A DNA stretch of 6,758 nt, taken from positions 22,593 to 29,350 of the forward strand of contig PMMJ01000200.1 in assembly GCA_003162255.1 (NCBI GenBank), read 5' to 3'. This document shows, one piece after another, positions 4,626-6,758 of the stretch (positions within the stretch are counted from its first letter, which is position 1; each line of letters starts with the position of its first letter). A model generated the notes under the pieces. That model was not told the origin of the DNA. It was given only the letters and a program-made list of their open reading frames with translations, and made no database searches. The stretch is from Acidobacteriaceae bacterium. GTDB lineage: Bacteria > Acidobacteriota > Terriglobia > Terriglobales > Acidobacteriaceae. The position numbers and the translations under genes are program-made.

Positions 4626-5621
4626 ATGATTCTGGCCGGGGACGTTGGCGGCACAAAATGCAACCTTGCGTTGTTCCTGCGAGAAGGACTTGCGCTTCGT
4701 CCCGTCTTCCAGCGCCGTCTCGCTACGCGGGACTATGCGGGATTTGAAGACCTGGTCGAAGATTTCCTCAAGCAAGCGACCGCAGCTGATGAGAACGCGA
4801 AGGCGCCCGTAATTGAGGCTGCCGGGTTCGGAGTGGCAGGCGTGGTTGTCGATGGGCGGCTCCACGCGGAAAACCTGCCTTGGATTCTGGACGTCGCGGC
4901 GCTGACCCAGAAGCTGCAACTGCAAAACATACGATTGCTGAACGACCTCACCGCCACTGCCTTGAGTCTGGAGAGGCTGGCTGCGAATGACTTAGTGCCA
5001 CTGAATCCAGGCGCTCCCGCGCATCATGCGACGATTGGCGTGATTGCGGCGGGAACCGGGTTGGGAGAAGCTATTCTCTTCTGGGATGGTGACAAGTATC
5101 AAGTGGCGCAGGCCGAAGGAGGGCAAGCGGATTTTGCGCCACGCACAGAACGTGAGATTCAGCTTCTTAGTCACTTGAAAGCGGAGTTGCCTCATGTCTC
5201 CAACGAAGAGATTGTTTCTGGTCGGGGCTTCCGCAGGATTCATGAATTTCTGAACTCTGCGGTGCGCCACGAATCATTCGAATCTCCGGAGGGCAACGCA
5301 GCCAGTGAAATCACGAAGCGAGGGTTGGCGAAATCTTGCACGGTCTGTGTGCAGACGCTGGATTTTTGGACTGAAGTATTTGGCGGGGTGACGGGGAATT
5401 TCGCGTTGCAGACTCTGGCTCTTGGCGGTATCTACGTGGCGGGCGGCATCGCGGCAAAAATCTTGCCTAAACTTCAGGATGGTGCGTTCTTCAAGTCTTT
5501 TTGTGACACGAACAAACTTGCAGCGGTGCTGGCGCGCATTCCAATATCGGTCGTCGTGAATGAAGACGCGCCGACCTGGGGGGCTGCGTATCAGGCGCTG
5601 GGCAGCCTGTTGCAGCCGTGA
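4626..5621 (+). CDS. glk: Glucokinase (Glk family, ROK-unrelated type)
   Basis: This 331-residue cytoplasmic enzyme phosphorylates glucose with ATP to glucose 6-phosphate. The phosphate-binding loop is GDVGGTK (5-11). The LLND segment gives the catalytic base D107, IAAGTGLGEA is the adenosine-site glycine loop, EGGQADFAPR (E164-G-G-Q167) and SNEEIVSGRG (E194) form the glucose site, and GGIYVAGGIAAKILP is the C-terminal glycine motif. In E. coli Glk the glucose-site motif is EGGHVDFAP; here the His is Gln (Q167). The length is close to E. coli Glk (321). ATG 4626 is chosen because the family starts a few residues before GDVGGT; it has only a weak GGA 5 nt upstream. An in-frame GTG at 4602 would add eight residues. 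The gene is 168 bp after cysH with its own putative control region, so it is likely a separate unit shared with the transporter that follows. Confidence 0.93.
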   Translation: MILAGDVGGTKCNLALFLREGLALRPVFQRRLATRDYAGFEDLVEDFLKQATAADENAKAPVIEAAGFGVAGVVVDGRLHAENLPWILDVAALTQKLQLQNIRLLNDLTATALSLERLAANDLVPLNPGAPAHHATIGVIAAGTGLGEAILFWDGDKYQVAQAEGGQADFAPRTEREIQLLSHLKAELPHVSNEEIVSGRGFRRIHEFLNSAVRHESFESPEGNAASEITKRGLAKSCTVCVQTLDFWTEVFGGVTGNFALQTLALGGIYVAGGIAAKILPKLQDGAFFKSFCDTNKLAAVLARIPISVVVNEDAPTWGAAYQALGSLLQP

Positions 5622-5744
5622 CGCCGCGGGGATGGAATGTGCATCTGCCTCGCGCTCAGGTGAAAGATATCCGGCACCATGCAGTAGTGAGACGTCGAGA
5701 GAAATGAACTGGCCTGTGTTCCTAAACGCGAAAGGGCTGCCATT

Positions 5745-6758
5745 GTGGTGAAGGACGAAAAAGCTGGCTACAACCGCTTCCTCCTGCTGGTCGCGGGACT
5801 GGGTGGACTGCTGTACGGCGTGGATGTGGGCATTATTGCTGGAGCTTTGCCCTATCTGGAGGCCACCTCCGGATTGAATGCGGGCCAGCTCTCCATCGTC
5901 GTCGCGGCCGTCCTCCTCGGCAGCGTGATCTCGACCTTGTTTGCTGGGCTGCTGGCGGACTGGATGGGGCGCAAACCTCTGATGATGCTCAGCGGGTTGC
6001 TGTTTGTTTTCAGCATTCCCATGATTTCGCTGTCGCGTGGCTATGAGTCGTTGGTTCTTGGCCGCCTGTTGCAGGGCATTAGCGCCGGTCTGATCGGTGT
6101 CGTTGTCCCGCTGTATCTGGCGGAGTGCCTGGCGGCATCGACTCGCGGCAAAGGGACGGGCATCTTCCAATGGCTGCTGACACTCGGCATTGTGACCGCG
6201 GCCATCGTCGGCATGTTCTTCAGTTTTCGCGTGGAAGAGGTGGCGAAGCTGGGCGATCCCGCGAGACTGTTTGCCTTCAAAGACACGGCTTGGCGCAGCA
6301 TTTTCTGGGTTTCGCTGCCACCGGGCATCTTGTTCGTGATCGGCAGCCTCATGGTATCGGAATCGCCGCGCTGGCTGTTTCGCCGCGGGAGGCGGGATGC
6401 CGCCTACGCGGCGCTTCTGCGCTCACGCACCAACCAGCAAGCGGACGTCGAGCTTGCGGAAATGGAGCAAGCAACCGCCTCTGAAAAAGCGAAGACCTCG
6501 ACCGGGGCAAGTGTTCAGGGATCGCTCTTGCGGCGCAAGTACGTCATTCCGTTTGTCCTGGCTTGCGTCATTCTCGCTTGCAACCAGGCCACTGGCGTTA
6601 ACTCCATCATTGGCTACAACACCAACATCCTTTTGCAGAGTGGTCTTTCCGATCTCCAGGCGCACTGGGGCTACGTTATTTTTACGATCGTGAATTTCCT
6701 GATGACCATCGGCGGAGTCCTGCTGGTCGATCGCAAGGGGCGCAAGTTCCTGCTGTCG
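5745..6758 (+). CDS. Sugar-porter family MFS transporter (partial, 3' end outside the window)
   Basis: The frame is open from after a TGA at 5688-5690 to the window edge and gives 338 residues. It is an inner-membrane transporter, most likely a proton-coupled hexose or pentose symporter. Sugar-porter hallmarks appear in order: a first helix FLLLVAGLGGLLYGVDVGII; D72-WMGRK (loop 2-3); R107-LLQGISAG with P122-x-Y124 and E127; SESPRW (205-210); NQATGVNSIIGYN (280-292) at the start of the second half; and D329-RKGRK, the repeat of the loop 2-3 motif. About eight of twelve helices are present. A charged stretch before FKDTAWRSIFW lengthens the helix 5-6 loop. No ATG exists near the start; GTG 5745 (AAGGG 8 nt upstream) or GTG 5748 are the candidates. 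The 123-bp gap after glucokinase shows no clear terminator or promoter, so cotranscription with glk is plausible: import followed by phosphorylation. Confidence 0.9.
   Translation, partial: MVKDEKAGYNRFLLLVAGLGGLLYGVDVGIIAGALPYLEATSGLNAGQLSIVVAAVLLGSVISTLFAGLLADWMGRKPLMMLSGLLFVFSIPMISLSRGYESLVLGRLLQGISAGLIGVVVPLYLAECLAASTRGKGTGIFQWLLTLGIVTAAIVGMFFSFRVEEVAKLGDPARLFAFKDTAWRSIFWVSLPPGILFVIGSLMVSESPRWLFRRGRRDAAYAALLRSRTNQQADVELAEMEQATASEKAKTSTGASVQGSLLRRKYVIPFVLACVILACNQATGVNSIIGYNTNILLQSGLSDLQAHWGYVIFTIVNFLMTIGGVLLVDRKGRKFLLS

Noticed and set aside
5274..6170. 298-codon open frame on the - strand across the glk/transporter junction
   Set aside because: It covers the antisense of the conserved glucokinase C-terminus and the first transporter helices, is Gln/Arg-rich and has no recognisable domain.

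Overview
The window (6758 bp, GC-rich, every gene on the + strand) looks like a bacterial chromosome segment. The protein styles suggest an Acidobacteriota-type soil bacterium: a ferredoxin-type siroheme sulfite reductase, a [4Fe-4S] APS reductase and a Glk-family glucokinase next to a sugar porter. That assignment is an inference from sequence style and was not checked by any search.

Layout. Positions 1-116 hold the 3' end of an unrecognised gene. Positions 117-504 are a long leader region with no conventional gene but much structure: a four-copy 14-bp degenerate tandem repeat (131-186), an inverted repeat (231-258), a strong sigma70-type promoter (296-324), a 29-codon leader ORF with eight Cys codons (332-421), and an intrinsic terminator (448-489) that ends just before the ribosome binding site of the next gene. 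Positions 505-4457 are a four-gene operon with overlapping ends: ferredoxin-type sulfite (or nitrite) reductase, precorrin-2 dehydrogenase/ferrochelatase, uroporphyrinogen-III C-methyltransferase and APS reductase. Positions 4458-4625 contain a putative promoter and a lac-operator-like palindrome. Positions 4626-5621 encode glucokinase, and 5745 to the window end encodes a truncated sugar-porter MFS transporter.

How it works together. The APS reductase makes sulfite from APS and the sulfite reductase makes sulfide for cysteine synthesis. The two middle enzymes make siroheme, the cofactor of the sulfite reductase, from uroporphyrinogen III. The operon therefore carries the reductive half of sulfate assimilation plus most or all of the cofactor pathway.

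Main discovery. The operon appears to be controlled by a cysteine-specific transcription attenuator. The promoter places the transcript start at the ATG of the leader ORF, so the leader peptide is probably translated from a leaderless mRNA. The leader reads through eight Cys codons. The RNA just after them can form a long imperfect stem (397-459) that is mutually exclusive with the terminator hairpin (448-479). This is the logic of the trp and his attenuators, here with cysteine. Poly-Cys leaderless uORFs are known to me from mycobacteria, where they act on sulfur genes; I do not know of a described case with this architecture in this kind of organism.

The glucokinase/transporter pair looks like a separate sugar uptake and phosphorylation unit, possibly repressed by a LacI-family regulator.
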